From Nitrosomonas sp. (GTDB lineage: Bacteria; Pseudomonadota; Gammaproteobacteria; Burkholderiales; Nitrosomonadaceae), in assembly GCA_021774055.1 (NCBI GenBank), contig JAJFJL010000210.1:1-37479 (forward strand): a stretch of DNA of 37,479 bases, read 5' to 3'. The number at the start of each line of letters is the position of its first letter. The stretch's first letter is position 1. Position numbers and translations under genes: made by a program. The notes beneath the pieces were generated by a model, which was not told the DNA's origin, did not search any database, and worked only from the letters and a program-made list of their open reading frames with translations. Below are positions 1-8,265 of this stretch, piece by piece.

Positions 1-139
1 TTGTATCAATGACAGCGCGTTTATTAGTGGCAACGATACCTGCGACGCTCACCTCGCCTTCGGCAATCAGCTCCGCACACCATTTACGCGTGCCAAATCC
101 TTGTGATTGCAGCATCCGATCCAAACTCATTTTGCTCAT
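1..139 (-). CDS. 16S/23S rRNA pseudouridine synthase, RsuA type, N-terminal fragment (runs off left edge)
   Basis: Read on the minus strand from an ATG at 139-137, the first 46 codons give an S4-type RNA-binding domain. It begins MSKMSLDRMLQSQGFGTRK and contains the turn AELIAEGEVSVAG, typical of the N-terminus of RsuA/RluB/RluE/RluF pseudouridine synthases (LD-hh-GxGSRxx...I..G.V.V.G). A second ATG four codons later, directly before SLDRML, may be the true start. The catalytic domain, with the Asp that would identify the subgroup, lies outside the window, so the target uridine cannot be named. The enzymes of this family isomerise a uridine in ribosomal RNA. No convincing ribosome binding site was identified. 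The call rests only on the S4 signature. Confidence 0.6.
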   Translation of the reverse strand, partial: MSKMSLDRMLQSQGFGTRKWCAELIAEGEVSVAGIVATNKRAVIDT

Positions 140-418
140 ACCACCACTCCAAGAATCGCTGATTAAGTACCGTGCAAGCACACATTTGCTGCATTATGGC
201 GTAAGGAAAATATTGACATTATGCTTGTTTATCGCATTGCTAAATGATTCTTCGATAATAAGATCGCTTAGATTTGTAATCTAAGCTGAATTCAAGCGCT
301 AAGTGCAAGCAGCATTATGTACCATAACTTGGGTGAAAGGAATGTGCCACTAAAGTGCCAAAAAATAGGGTTCGTTATCTTCGCTGTGAAGTTCTGTGGA
401 AGTTCTGGGGACATGGGA

Positions 419-503
419 AGTTCTGGGGACACAATACTTAATTAATTTCTAATTGGGTAAATTCACCCTTATTTCAGCAATAAAATATTGTGTCCCCAGA
501 ACT
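419..503. repeat. Long hairpin with GTTCTGGGGACACAATA arms (RAYT/REP-like remnant)
   Basis: Positions 419-436 and 486-503 form a perfect 18-bp inverted repeat (outer arm GTTCTGGGGACACAATA) around a 49-nt AT-rich spacer. A further direct copy of AGTTCTGGGGACA lies at 401-413, and a fragment (CCAGAACT) follows the right arm at 505-511. The spacer holds a small GGGT/ACCC hairpin near 455-467. Repeats with this core are, from memory, common around REP-associated tyrosine transposase (IS200-like) genes in proteobacteria, but no transposase is encoded here. It is therefore a remnant, a non-autonomous copy or a solitary REP-type hairpin. The rest of 140-594 shows no gene. Confidence 0.55.
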
Positions 504-594
504 CCAGAACTCCCGTTATTTGTTCTCTGCCCCTGTTATTTACCCCGTTATTTATTCCATTAGTCATTGAACCTTGCATTACAAACTAATAACA

Positions 595-924
595 TCAATA
601 CGCAAACAACTCTTGCAAACAAGAACAAAGTGCCATTTGAGTTTTAGCGCTGACTGCCCCAATTTTTTTTACCAGCCTAGATTTATCCACCGCTCTGATT
701 TGATCAAGTAGAATCAATCCATTCTTACCTTGAAATTTGCAGGTGATACGACATGGCAGGTCAAAGCCCTTAGTTGTCATTGGTGCCATGAGTACAGTTG
801 ATAATACAGAGAATTCATCGGGAGAGATCACTACACATGGGCGTGTTTTATTGATTTCTCTGCCTTTTGTTGGATCTAGATCAACAAGCCAGATATCGAA
901 TCGTTTGACTGATTCACTCACCAC
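595..924 (-). CDS. mazF: MazF/PemK-family endoribonuclease toxin
   Basis: This 109-residue protein has the MazF/PemK fold signature: KRFDIWLVDLDPTKGREINK near residues 8-27, then TRPCVVISPDEF, and LLDQIRAVDKSRL in the second half. The R of KTRPCVV and the D-Q-I-R segment match the conserved RNA-binding and cleavage region of the family. MazF toxins cut single-stranded mRNA at short sequence motifs and are held inactive by the MazE partner. The start is GTG-GTG: the first overlaps the end of the antitoxin gene by 7 nt, the second gives a GTGA overlap of 4 nt. Both arrangements imply translational coupling with mazE. The length is normal for the family and the gene appears intact. Confidence 0.88.
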   Translation of the reverse strand: MVSESVKRFDIWLVDLDPTKGREINKTRPCVVISPDEFSVLSTVLMAPMTTKGFDLPCRITCKFQGKNGLILLDQIRAVDKSRLVKKIGAVSAKTQMALCSCLQELFAY

Positions 925-1172
925 TCTAATGTTTCGTCAGAAGCTAATGGGAAATCTAGCCATTCATCATCAAGTGTTTCGTGGCCATTTTCAGCGACGG
1001 ATCGTTCAATGGCCTCCTTCCATCCAGCTCTCACACCATTCTGCGGGGAGATGAGCAAACCCTCATTAACTACCTGAAACTTTAGCTCTTTACCTTCCAT
1101 TTCAGTTTGTTCGATCAAAGACTTAGGAATTCTAACGCCCTGAGAATTTCCAATTTTTACTAGATGTGCCAT
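918..1172 (-). CDS. mazE: MazE/AbrB-type antitoxin
   Basis: The N-terminal half (MAHLVKIGNSQGVRIPKSLIEQ) is a SpoVT/AbrB-type DNA-binding domain as found in MazE. The acidic C-terminal half (ETLDDEWLDFPLASDETLEW) is the usual flexible toxin-wrapping tail. It neutralises the downstream MazF toxin and, with it, represses the operon. I chose the ATG at 1172-1170, which has a purine-rich GGGTG about seven bases upstream. A GTG three codons earlier (1181) is possible but leaves no ribosome binding site. The end overlaps mazF. The pair sits between the hisD end and repeat debris, a typical position for a horizontally acquired module. Confidence 0.85.
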   Translation of the reverse strand: MAHLVKIGNSQGVRIPKSLIEQTEMEGKELKFQVVNEGLLISPQNGVRAGWKEAIERSVAENGHETLDDEWLDFPLASDETLEW

Positions 1173-1199
1173 TATTTTCACCCAAAGAATTAATTCGAC

Positions 1200-1229
1200 A
1201 AAGTAACTATAATGTAATTACGTTACTTT
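1200..1229. promoter_or_regulatory. Palindromic operator/promoter region of mazEF
   Basis: Positions 1200-1207 (AAAGTAAC) and 1222-1229 (GTTACTTT) are a perfect 8-bp inverted repeat. A second palindrome, GTAATTAC, lies inside at 1214-1221. On the minus strand a -10-like TATAGT falls within the same stretch, about 30-40 bases ahead of mazE. Overlapping palindromes around the promoter fit MazE/MazEF autorepression. The operator role is inferred from position and symmetry. Confidence 0.45.
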
Positions 1230-1431
1230 ATCTATAAATTTTTAATTGTGGTTCGAATAAAGGGGTTGCGAATAAAGGTGTGAAAATTAAAAAACCAACT
1301 GGGTCAGGGTAGCGTCCGACAAGACCTTAATCTTGCGGGTGAAAGTCCTGTCGCATCAATTGCTCGATTCTTATATGCTTTGTTCCTTTATCAATACCTT
1401 CATAAGTTATTGAAAATGAAAAAACTGAAGG

Positions 1432-2742
1432 TTATTTTATTTCCTTATCAAACCGATACTCCGCCGACATAGCATGTGCTTGCAACCCTTCACCCCTAGC
1501 CAACACAGAAGCGATTCCACCCAACGTAGCCGCCCCTTGTTCAGACACTTGAATCAAACTACTACGTTTCTGAAAATCATAAACTCCCAGCGGCGATGAA
1601 AAACGTGCTGTGCGGGAAGTTGGCAATACATGATTCGGCCCAGCACAATAATCACCCAGCGCTTCACAAGTATGTTTTCCTAGAAAAATTGCACCAGCAT
1701 GTTTAATTTTTTCAACTAGCTTTTCTGGTTGTTCAACTGATAATTCCAGATGTTCAGGGGCAATTTTGTTGGTGATAGAGCAAGCTTCGTCTAAGTCACG
1801 CACATGAATTAATGCACCGCGATTTTCAAGTGAGGTACGAATGACCGCTTTTCTAGGCATAGCATCCAGTTGGCGGTTGATGCTATTAGCTACTTGATCT
1901 AAAAATCCGGCATCAGGAGAAAGCAGGATTGCTTGCGCTAGTTCGTCATGTTCTGCCTGTGAAAATAAGTCCATTGCGATCCAGTCTGGGTCAGTTTTGC
2001 CATCACAAATGACTAGAATTTCTGATGGCCCAGCTATCATGTCGATACCAACAGTACCGAAAACACGACGTTTGGCTGCGGCTACGTAGGCATTGCCAGG
2101 TCCGACGATTTTATCGACTGCTGGGATGGTTTCAGTGCCATAGGCTAGTGCGCCAATTGCTTGCGCGCCACCAATTGTAAAAACACGATCAATATTACAA
2201 ACTGCGGCAGCCGCCATGACTAGGTTATTCTTTTCACCACCGGGGGTAGGGACTACCATGATTAATTCACCTACTCCAGCGACACGGGCAGGTAAGGCAT
2301 TCATTAGTACCGATGACGGGTAGCAGGCTTTGCCACCTGGGACGTACAGGCCTACTCGATCTAATGGGGTAATTTTTTGGCCGAGCATGGTGCCGTCTGC
2401 TTCGTGATACTGCCAGGACTGGGTTTGTTGTTTTTCATGATAAATCCGTACCCGATGAGCAGCTTGTTCTAGTGCATCACGTTGAACTGTGGATAGCGCC
2501 TGAAGAGATTGCTGCAGATAAGTCTGCGGCAATTCAATTTCGGCCGCTGTGGTTACTGTCATGTTGTCAAAACGACGGGTGTACTCTAGTACTGCATCAT
2601 CCCCACGTTTTTTTACATCGCTGAGGATGTTGGCGACGGTTGTATCAATGGCATCATCCTGTGCATCTTCAAATGCCAGTAGTTGCTTAAGTGTTGCATC
2701 AAAGGTGCTATCGGTTGAAGCTAATCGTTTTATTTTAACCAT
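1432..2742 (-). CDS. hisD: Histidinol dehydrogenase
   Basis: This enzyme catalyses the last two steps of histidine synthesis, oxidising L-histidinol to L-histidine with 2 NAD+. From the ATG at 2742 it is 436 residues, the usual length. Signature stretches include [47 protein letters not shown] and APEHLEL. By alignment to E. coli HisD, Q262, H265, D364 and H423 are the zinc ligands and E330/H331 the catalytic pair; all are present. An in-frame upstream ATG at 2787 would add 15 residues and overlap hisG by about 29 nt; it lacks family support. The gene follows hisG with a 16-nt gap. hisC, often next in betaproteobacterial his clusters, is absent downstream, where the mazEF region begins. Confidence 0.96.
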   Translation of the reverse strand: MVKIKRLASTDSTFDATLKQLLAFEDAQDDAIDTTVANILSDVKKRGDDAVLEYTRRFDNMTVTTAAEIELPQTYLQQSLQALSTVQRDALEQAAHRVRIYHEKQQTQSWQYHEADGTMLGQKITPLDRVGLYVPGGKACYPSSVLMNALPARVAGVGELIMVVPTPGGEKNNLVMAAAAVCNIDRVFTIGGAQAIGALAYGTETIPAVDKIVGPGNAYVAAAKRRVFGTVGIDMIAGPSEILVICDGKTDPDWIAMDLFSQAEHDELAQAILLSPDAGFLDQVANSINRQLDAMPRKAVIRTSLENRGALIHVRDLDEACSITNKIAPEHLELSVEQPEKLVEKIKHAGAIFLGKHTCEALGDYCAGPNHVLPTSRTARFSSPLGVYDFQKRSSLIQVSEQGAATLGGIASVLARGEGLQAHAMSAEYRFDKEIK

Positions 2743-2758
2743 AATAAAAAATTTTAGA

Positions 2759-3406
2759 TTATTTTTTAACTGCTGCTGCGAATGCATCCAATATCGGTTG
2801 AATCGTTTCGCGTTTAAGCTTTAGCGCGGCTTGGTTGATAATCAGGCGGGATGAAATAGGCATGATTTCTTCGACAGCGACAAGATGATTGGCCTTAAGT
2901 GTGCTGCCGGTGGAAACCAGGTCAACGATAGCATCGGCTAGGCCAACCAATGGTGCAAGTTCCATTGAACCATAGAGTTTAATCAGGTCGACATGGACTC
3001 CTTTGGCGGCAAAGTGATCACGGGCAGTTTGTAAGTATTTGGTGGCAATGCGTAAACGTGCACCTTGATGAACTGCGGCCTCATAATCAAAACCTTCACG
3101 CACCGCAACCATCATTTTGCAGCGTGCAATATTCAGATCTAATGGTTGGTAAAGCTCGGCTCCACCATGTTCTTGCAGTACATCTTTACCGGCAATGCCG
3201 ATATCTGCTGCACCATATTGAACATAGGTGGGAACATCAGATGCGCGCACAATAACTAGTTGTATATTGCTACGATTGGTGGCAAGTATCAGTTTGCGTG
3301 AAGTTTCAGGATCATCTTGCGCCACTATCCCTGCGCTTTTCAGCAGGGGAGCGGTATCATCAAAAATACGTCCCTTGGAAAGGGCTATAGTAATATCAGT
3401 CATCAT
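2759..3406 (-). CDS. hisG: ATP phosphoribosyltransferase, short (HisZ-dependent) form
   Basis: HisG commits ATP and PRPP to histidine synthesis by forming phosphoribosyl-ATP. The protein opens with [18 protein letters not shown] and contains [44 protein letters not shown] and a C-terminus ending shortly after that domain. At 215 residues it lacks the C-terminal ACT-like regulatory domain, so it is the short HisGS type. Members of that type work as a hetero-octamer with the HisRS-like HisZ, which is not in this window. Two consecutive ATGs (3406 and 3403) overlap the stop codon of the preceding sodB in the form TAATGATG, suggesting translational coupling. Confidence 0.95.
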   Translation of the reverse strand: MMTDITIALSKGRIFDDTAPLLKSAGIVAQDDPETSRKLILATNRSNIQLVIVRASDVPTYVQYGAADIGIAGKDVLQEHGGAELYQPLDLNIARCKMMVAVREGFDYEAAVHQGARLRIATKYLQTARDHFAAKGVHVDLIKLYGSMELAPLVGLADAIVDLVSTGSTLKANHLVAVEEIMPISSRLIINQAALKLKRETIQPILDAFAAAVKK

Positions 3407-4041
3407 TAGCCAAGGTTGGCTTCGGCAAAATTCCAGTTAATTAATTTATCTAGAATTGTATTTACATAATCTATACGACGATTTTGATAATCTAAGTAAT
3501 AGGCATGTTCCCAGACATCAATAGTCAATAGTGGGCGTAGGTTTTTGGTCAGCGGAGAATCAGCATTGGCTGTTTTTGCAATTGCGATTTTGTCGCCATC
3601 TAACACTAACCATGCCCAGCCACTACCAAATTGAGTCATTGCAGCGGCTGCAAATTCTTTTTTGCAAGCATCTAGGCTACCAAATGAAGCTTCAATTTTT
3701 TGTTTTAATGCAGCTGATGGTTCTCCACCGCCACTAGGACTTAAGCTATGCCAATAAAACATATGGTTCCAGACTTGTGCAGCATTATTGAAAATACCAG
3801 CTTTGTCTGCTTGTCCAGCAGTGGCTTCAATTATTTCTTCTAGTGATTTGCCAGCTAAATCAGTATCTTTTACTAGGTTATTTAAGTTGGTTACATAAGT
3901 ATTATGATGTCTACCATAGTGAAAACTTAATGTGTGAGCTGAAATAACTGGTTCTAACGCATGATCAGTATAGGGAAGAGGGGCTAAAACATATTGTGAG
4001 CCGGATTGGGCGGCACTAGAAAAATTATTGACATTGATCAT
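3406..4041 (-). CDS. sodB: Superoxide dismutase, iron type
   Basis: This protein dismutes superoxide to oxygen and hydrogen peroxide. Fe/Mn-SOD motifs are clear: [46 protein letters not shown] and [13 protein letters not shown]. The metal ligands are His41, the His of WNHMFYW, and the Asp and His of DVWEH. AAQVWNH and GGEP favour the iron type. The start has a good AAGGAG eight bases upstream. The protein has about 15 more N-terminal residues than E. coli SodB; they are not a convincing secretion signal. Its stop codon overlaps the hisG start, so sodB leads a sodB-hisG-hisD transcription unit, an unusual partnership. Confidence 0.95.
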   Translation of the reverse strand: MINVNNFSSAAQSGSQYVLAPLPYTDHALEPVISAHTLSFHYGRHHNTYVTNLNNLVKDTDLAGKSLEEIIEATAGQADKAGIFNNAAQVWNHMFYWHSLSPSGGGEPSAALKQKIEASFGSLDACKKEFAAAAMTQFGSGWAWLVLDGDKIAIAKTANADSPLTKNLRPLLTIDVWEHAYYLDYQNRRIDYVNTILDKLINWNFAEANLG

Positions 4042-4100
4042 AATTGGTCTCCTTTGAGTCAGATGAAAACTGAAATGTAATGGTTTGTGAATGAACCTAA

Positions 4101-4259
4101 GGAACGCGCATGAAACAACTTAGGCATCTAGCTTTGTCTTTATACTTATCTTCTGCATTATATAAACAGTTACATAGCCGTGCTATGCGCCTGTTTATAC
4201 GCTTTGAATATAAGCATAAATCCTGTGCTAGTTACCCAAGTTATTTCATGCGCGTCCCT
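4101..4259. repeat. Palindromic MITE-like element, family A, copy 1
   Basis: The ends GGAACGCGCATGAAACAACT and the reverse complement of AGTTATTTCATGCGCGTCC form long inverted repeats. The complementarity continues inward to a centre near CATAGCCGTGCTATG, so the whole element can fold into one hairpin. It is flanked by CTAA on both sides (4097-4100 and about 4257-4260), giving a 4-bp target duplication. The next bases reach the exbD stop codon at 4264. The longest open frame inside is an artefact of the repeat. Other copies are at 8793-8964 and 22712-22870. Confidence 0.7.
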
Positions 4260-4263
4260 AAGG

Positions 4264-4695
4264 TTATTCTGTACGATTGGTTTCAGTTGTAAAAGTAAGT
4301 TTATTGTAATTTGCGAGGCGTGCAGCTTCCATGACGGTTACTACCGATTGATGAGTAGCTTTTGCATCCGCATTGATAATAATTAATGGGTCAGCCTGGT
4401 CTCCAGCAGCAGAACTCAGTTGATCACGCAATTCGTCAAGGCTAGAAAATTTTACCAGTATGTTGTTAATGGTATAACTACCCATCGCATCAATTGAAAC
4501 ATCAATAATATTTGGACGATCAATGTTTTTATCTATTTCAGTTGCGGTTGACTGTGGTAAATTAATCTCAAGCTCGGAGAACTTTGAGTAAGTTGTGGTG
4601 ATCACCAGAAAAATTAGAATCACCAATAACACATCAATCATTGGAATTAAATTAATCTCTGGTTCGTCTTTTTGTCGGCTACGTTGAAAGTTCAT
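4264..4695 (-). CDS. exbD: ExbD/TolR-family biopolymer transport protein, orphan
   Basis: ExbD forms, with ExbB, the proton-driven motor that energises TonB for outer-membrane uptake. The 143-residue protein has a short cytoplasmic N-terminus, a single membrane helix (about 15-38, INLIPMIDVLLVILIFLVIT) containing the functionally essential Asp of PMIDV, and a periplasmic C-terminal domain. These match ExbD/TolR in order and length. No exbB is adjacent: the 220 bases upstream hold no gene, whereas exbB normally precedes exbD directly. It may cooperate with the TonB-dependent receptor at 31709 and with an ExbB encoded elsewhere. ExbD and TolR cannot be strictly separated by sequence; the ELEINLPQST segment resembles ExbD more. 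Confidence 0.85.
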   Translation of the reverse strand: MNFQRSRQKDEPEINLIPMIDVLLVILIFLVITTTYSKFSELEINLPQSTATEIDKNIDRPNIIDVSIDAMGSYTINNILVKFSSLDELRDQLSSAAGDQADPLIIINADAKATHQSVVTVMEAARLANYNKLTFTTETNRTE

Positions 4696-4863
4696 AGATA
4701 TTTAGCTGTGTCTTTCATGGTTGTTGTTTTGTAACTTTATGCTTGGAATGATTATTTTATGCTGTGTCGAGCACAACGCATAGCTAGTCCTGAATGCCAA
4801 AATTCCATGTGCGGAGAGTATAGTTTATTATAGGCATAACTGCCACGATCATTCCGTACATAC

Positions 4864-4892
4864 TAGCTAGATTCTGCAGCAGGATCTAGCTA
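4864..4892. repeat. Collapsed family B repeat ahead of purE
   Basis: TAGCTAGAT (4864-4872) and ATCTAGCTA (4884-4892) are a perfect 9-bp inverted repeat around TCTGCAGCAGG. The core CTAGATTCTGCAGCAGGATC matches the two ends of family B (CTAGATCCTGCA and TGCAGGATCTAG) brought almost together, as if the interior had been deleted. It lies 26 nt before the purE start. Confidence 0.5.
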
Positions 4893-4918
4893 CTAATAGA
4901 AAATAACCATATCACCAA

Positions 4919-5410
4919 ATGAATAAACCATTAGTTAGCATTGTCATGGGTAGCAATAGTGACTGGAACGTAATGCAGCATGCTGTTAAGGTGTTAACAG
5001 ATTTTGATATCGCACATGAGGCGTTGATTGTATCCGCCCATCGTACTCCAGACCTGATGTTTGCACATGCTGAAAACGCTATACAACGCGGCATTAAATG
5101 CATAATTGCTGGTGCCGGTGGTGCCGCGCACCTTCCTGGCATGATTGCGGCTAAAACTACTTTACCGGTATTAGGTGTACCAGTTACTTCTAAGCAACTG
5201 CAAGGATTAGATTCATTACTTTCTATTGTGCAAATGCCTAAGGGAGTTCCGGTGGCGACCTTTGCTATTGGAGAAGCTGGTGCAACTAATGCAGGTTTAT
5301 TTGCAGCAGCGTTATTAGCAGTTGAAGACAGTCAAATCGCACAAAAATTAGTTGATTTTCGTAAGCAACAAGTGGCAACTGTTGCTGCGATGACGTTACC
5401 TGTGCAATGA
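4919..5410 (+). CDS. purE: N5-carboxyaminoimidazole ribonucleotide mutase
   Basis: PurE moves the carboxyl group of N5-CAIR to C4, giving CAIR, in purine synthesis. The 163-residue protein has class I PurE features: [14 protein letters not shown] at the nucleotide pocket, SAHRTPD with the catalytic His41, [11 protein letters not shown], and [20 protein letters not shown]. It is the first gene of an overlapping purE-purK-purC set; its end overlaps the purK start by 4 nt (ATGA). The presence of PurK identifies it as the mutase working on N5-CAIR rather than a direct AIR carboxylase. No clear Shine-Dalgarno sequence is visible; a small family B repeat lies just upstream. Confidence 0.96.
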   Translation: MNKPLVSIVMGSNSDWNVMQHAVKVLTDFDIAHEALIVSAHRTPDLMFAHAENAIQRGIKCIIAGAGGAAHLPGMIAAKTTLPVLGVPVTSKQLQGLDSLLSIVQMPKGVPVATFAIGEAGATNAGLFAAALLAVEDSQIAQKLVDFRKQQVATVAAMTLPVQ

Positions 5411-6555
5411 GTACAAAGAGTATCATGCCTGGTGCGATGCTGGGTTTGCTAGGTGGCGGGCAACTTGGGCGTTTATTTACCATGGCAGCTCAATTAATGG
5501 GCTATCAAGTTACTGTATTGGATCCATCAACACATAGTCCTGCTGGTCGTGTGTCTGATCGCTTCATATGCGCAAATTATGATGACCAAGCTGCGTTGTT
5601 AGAGCTTGCTACTACCTGTGAAGGTGTTACCACCGAATTTGAGAACATCTCTGCCAATTCACTTAACTTTCTGGCTAGGCATTGCATCGTATGTCCAGAT
5701 GCCAATAGTGTGGCTATTGCACAAGATCGGATTGCTGAGAAGCAATTTTTAACAAGCAATGGCTTTGCACTTGCCGAATTTAAGGTGATTGAACATAACT
5801 ATGTACTTTCATCTGAAATACCGTCAAGTTTATTTCCTGGGATACTTAAAGTTAGTCGATTTGGTTATGACGGCAAAGGTCAGATAAAAGTTGATAATAT
5901 TGAACAATTAAATGCTGCCTTCACTAAGTTGAATGGGGGCAGTTGTGTTCTAGAACAACTATTACCACTTAAACATGAGATTTCAGTAATTGTGGCACGT
6001 GGATTTGATGGTGCAACAAGCATTTTTCCAGTTGCTGAAAACAAGCATCAACAAGGTATTTTAGATATCAGCATTATTCCTGCACGTATTCCTAATAAGC
6101 TGATTCAAACCGCTTGTGAAACAGCTATTCGATTAGTTGAAAAGCTTAATTATCATGGCATTTTATGTGTAGAATTTTTTATCTTAGACGATGGCAAATT
6201 GTTAATTAACGAAATCGCTCCACGCCCACATAATAGTGGACATGCTACGCTTGATGCCTGTGTTACTTCTCAATTTGAACAACAAGTACGCACACTTTGC
6301 AGTTTACCTTTAGGTAGCACTAAACAACACAGCGCTGCTGTTATGGTTAATTTGCTGGGAGATTTGTGGCAATCATCAGCCCCAGATTGGAATCGAGTAT
6401 TACAACATGAATCAGCTAAATTACATTTATATGGTAAAGATGAAGCACGCCCTGGCCGAAAAATGGGCCATTACACAGTATTAGCTACAACCACCGAAGC
6501 TGCATTACAGAATGCATTAGAAATCAAACAATCTTTGGATATTAGTTATGAATAA
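5407..6555 (+). CDS. purK: N5-carboxyaminoimidazole ribonucleotide synthase
   Basis: PurK uses ATP and bicarbonate to carboxylate aminoimidazole ribonucleotide, making the substrate of PurE. The 382-residue protein has the N-terminal nucleotide-binding motif [17 protein letters not shown] and a central ATP-grasp domain with [12 protein letters not shown] (about 150-161). The metal/ATP site [19 protein letters not shown] follows, then a C-terminal domain ending near HYTVLATT. Length and motifs match the family. It overlaps purE by 4 nt at the start and purC by 8 nt at the end, so the three genes are almost certainly cotranscribed and translationally coupled. Confidence 0.96.
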   Translation: MSTKSIMPGAMLGLLGGGQLGRLFTMAAQLMGYQVTVLDPSTHSPAGRVSDRFICANYDDQAALLELATTCEGVTTEFENISANSLNFLARHCIVCPDANSVAIAQDRIAEKQFLTSNGFALAEFKVIEHNYVLSSEIPSSLFPGILKVSRFGYDGKGQIKVDNIEQLNAAFTKLNGGSCVLEQLLPLKHEISVIVARGFDGATSIFPVAENKHQQGILDISIIPARIPNKLIQTACETAIRLVEKLNYHGILCVEFFILDDGKLLINEIAPRPHNSGHATLDACVTSQFEQQVRTLCSLPLGSTKQHSAAVMVNLLGDLWQSSAPDWNRVLQHESAKLHLYGKDEARPGRKMGHYTVLATTTEAALQNALEIKQSLDISYE

Positions 6556-7438
6556 TGAACCTGCTTTGTTTGAAACCAACTTAACCAGTCTACCTTTGTT
6601 ACATCGTGGCAAAGTGCGCGACATTTATGCTGTTGATGAAAATAATCTGTTAATTATTCAGACTGATCGTTTATCGGCATTTGATGTTATTTTACCAACT
6701 CCCGTACCTGGCAAAGGTAAGTTGCTAACTGCATTATCTAATTTCTGGTTTAATAAACTTAACCATGTGATTCCTAATCAGCTGACAGGAATTGCTCCAG
6801 AATCGGTGGTATCTGCTAATGAACAAGATCAGGTTGCTGGACGCGCATTGGTCGTCAAACGATTAAAACCGTTACCAGTAGAAGCTATCGTACGTGGCTA
6901 TGTGGTCGGTTCGGGCTGGAAGGATTATCAGCAAAACGGTGAGATTTGCGGCATTACACTCGCCAAAGGTTTACAAGAAGCTGAAAAAATACCAGGTGGA
7001 GCTATTTTCACCCCATCCACTAAAGCAGAAATAGGTGCGCATGATGAAAATATTTCATTAGTAGCAACTAATAAATTACTAGGCGAAGCATTAGCTGCAA
7101 AAGTAAGTGAAGCAGCTGTGCAACTTTATACAGAAGCTGCAGACTACGCAGAAAAGAAAGGGATTATTATTGCTGATACCAAATTTGAATTTGGTCTAGA
7201 TAATTCTGACAATCTTTATTTGATTGATGAAGTGTTGACACCAGACTCTTCTCGTTTTTGGCCTGCAAATCAATATGTAACGGGAAAAAATCCACCTAGT
7301 TTTGACAAACAATTTGTCCGTGACTGGTTGGAGCAGCAACACTGGAATAAACAAGCACCTGCACCGACATTACCAACGGAAGTTCTTAAGCAAACCATGG
7401 AAAAATATCAGGAAGCTTTACGATTGTTAACATCGTAA
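6548..7438 (+). CDS. purC: Phosphoribosylaminoimidazole-succinocarboxamide synthase
   Basis: PurC joins CAIR and aspartate using ATP to give SAICAR. Recognisable stretches are [31 protein letters not shown] (nucleotide site), [18 protein letters not shown] and [15 protein letters not shown]. At 296 residues it belongs to the longer PurC form found in many proteobacteria and yeast, rather than the roughly 240-residue E. coli form. It overlaps purK by 8 nt and is the last gene of the purEKC operon; the converging permease gene ends 17 nt downstream. No strong terminator is seen between them. Confidence 0.96.
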   Translation: MNNEPALFETNLTSLPLLHRGKVRDIYAVDENNLLIIQTDRLSAFDVILPTPVPGKGKLLTALSNFWFNKLNHVIPNQLTGIAPESVVSANEQDQVAGRALVVKRLKPLPVEAIVRGYVVGSGWKDYQQNGEICGITLAKGLQEAEKIPGGAIFTPSTKAEIGAHDENISLVATNKLLGEALAAKVSEAAVQLYTEAADYAEKKGIIIADTKFEFGLDNSDNLYLIDEVLTPDSSRFWPANQYVTGKNPPSFDKQFVRDWLEQQHWNKQAPAPTLPTEVLKQTMEKYQEALRLLTS

Positions 7439-7454
7439 GCAATCATGATTCCAC

Positions 7455-8255
7455 CTAGATTGAAAGTCCAAACAACATCTTAGTCCCAAGCAAATAAAGC
7501 AACACAATAAAAATTTTTCTAAGTAAGGCTGTTTGTGTGGTGTGAGTTGTTCTTGCTCCGATTGGTGCTGTTAGCATACTTGCAAATGCTAACCAAGCTA
7601 ATGCAGGCAAGTAAACGTAGCCTAGGCTGTATGCTGGCAGTAAGTGTGCTTGTGTCATTCCATTCAAAATATAACCGACCGAACCAGCCACTGCGATTGG
7701 GAATCCGATAGCGGCAGCAGTACCAATTGCATGCTTAAGTTTAATATTGCATCGAGTAAGAAACGGAATAGTTAGCAATCCACCGCCAATAGCGACTAAG
7801 CTGGATAGCGCACCGATCAAGCCGCCGGCAGTAAATATACCAATCGAACCAGGTAGCTGATGAGTTTGTTTTGGGGCTAGTTTTAGCAGCATTTGTGTAG
7901 CTGCAGTATAGATAAAGATTACAAAAATTATACGTAATATTTGACTGGTTAATGTGTCTGCCAGTGTTGCGCCCACTAAGGTACCAATAATAATACCAGG
8001 AGTAATTTGTTTAACAATAGCCCAATTTACCGCGCCATGAAAATGATGAACACGTAAACTAGATGCCGAGGTAAAAACAATGCTTGCCATTGTCGTACCC
8101 AAGGCAAGATGCAGAATACGGTCTACAGGAAAGTCTTGCGCAATAAAAATAAAAGTCAGTGCAGGAACAATAACTAAACCACCACCAATACCAAGTAGCC
8201 CAGCAAAAAAACCGACAACTGCACCTAATATCAAATAAACCAGCCACCATTCCAT
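7455..8255 (-). CDS. TauE/SafE-family (TSUP) membrane permease
   Basis: This is a membrane protein of about 266 residues with seven to eight predicted helices and an internal repeat. The two halves carry FFAGLLGIGGGLVIVPAL and SSLVAIGGGLLTIPFL, the duplicated glycine-rich motif of the TSUP family. Members export or import small organosulfur or sulfite-like anions; the substrate cannot be told here. I use the ATG at 8255; an in-frame TTG two codons earlier (8261) is also possible. It starts a few bases after the EVE-domain gene, so the two probably form an operon. Confidence 0.85.
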   Translation of the reverse strand: MEWWLVYLILGAVVGFFAGLLGIGGGLVIVPALTFIFIAQDFPVDRILHLALGTTMASIVFTSASSLRVHHFHGAVNWAIVKQITPGIIIGTLVGATLADTLTSQILRIIFVIFIYTAATQMLLKLAPKQTHQLPGSIGIFTAGGLIGALSSLVAIGGGLLTIPFLTRCNIKLKHAIGTAAAIGFPIAVAGSVGYILNGMTQAHLLPAYSLGYVYLPALAWLAFASMLTAPIGARTTHTTQTALLRKIFIVLLYLLGTKMLFGLSI

Positions 8256-8265
8256 ACTCAATTAA

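Noticed and set aside
9-284. 91-codon plus-strand frame
   Set aside because: Overlaps the minus-strand S4 domain in antisense, has no family features and composition like noncoding DNA.
4110-4292. 60-codon frame beginning [10 protein letters not shown]
   Set aside because: Lies entirely within the family A palindrome and runs into exbD; explained by the repeat.
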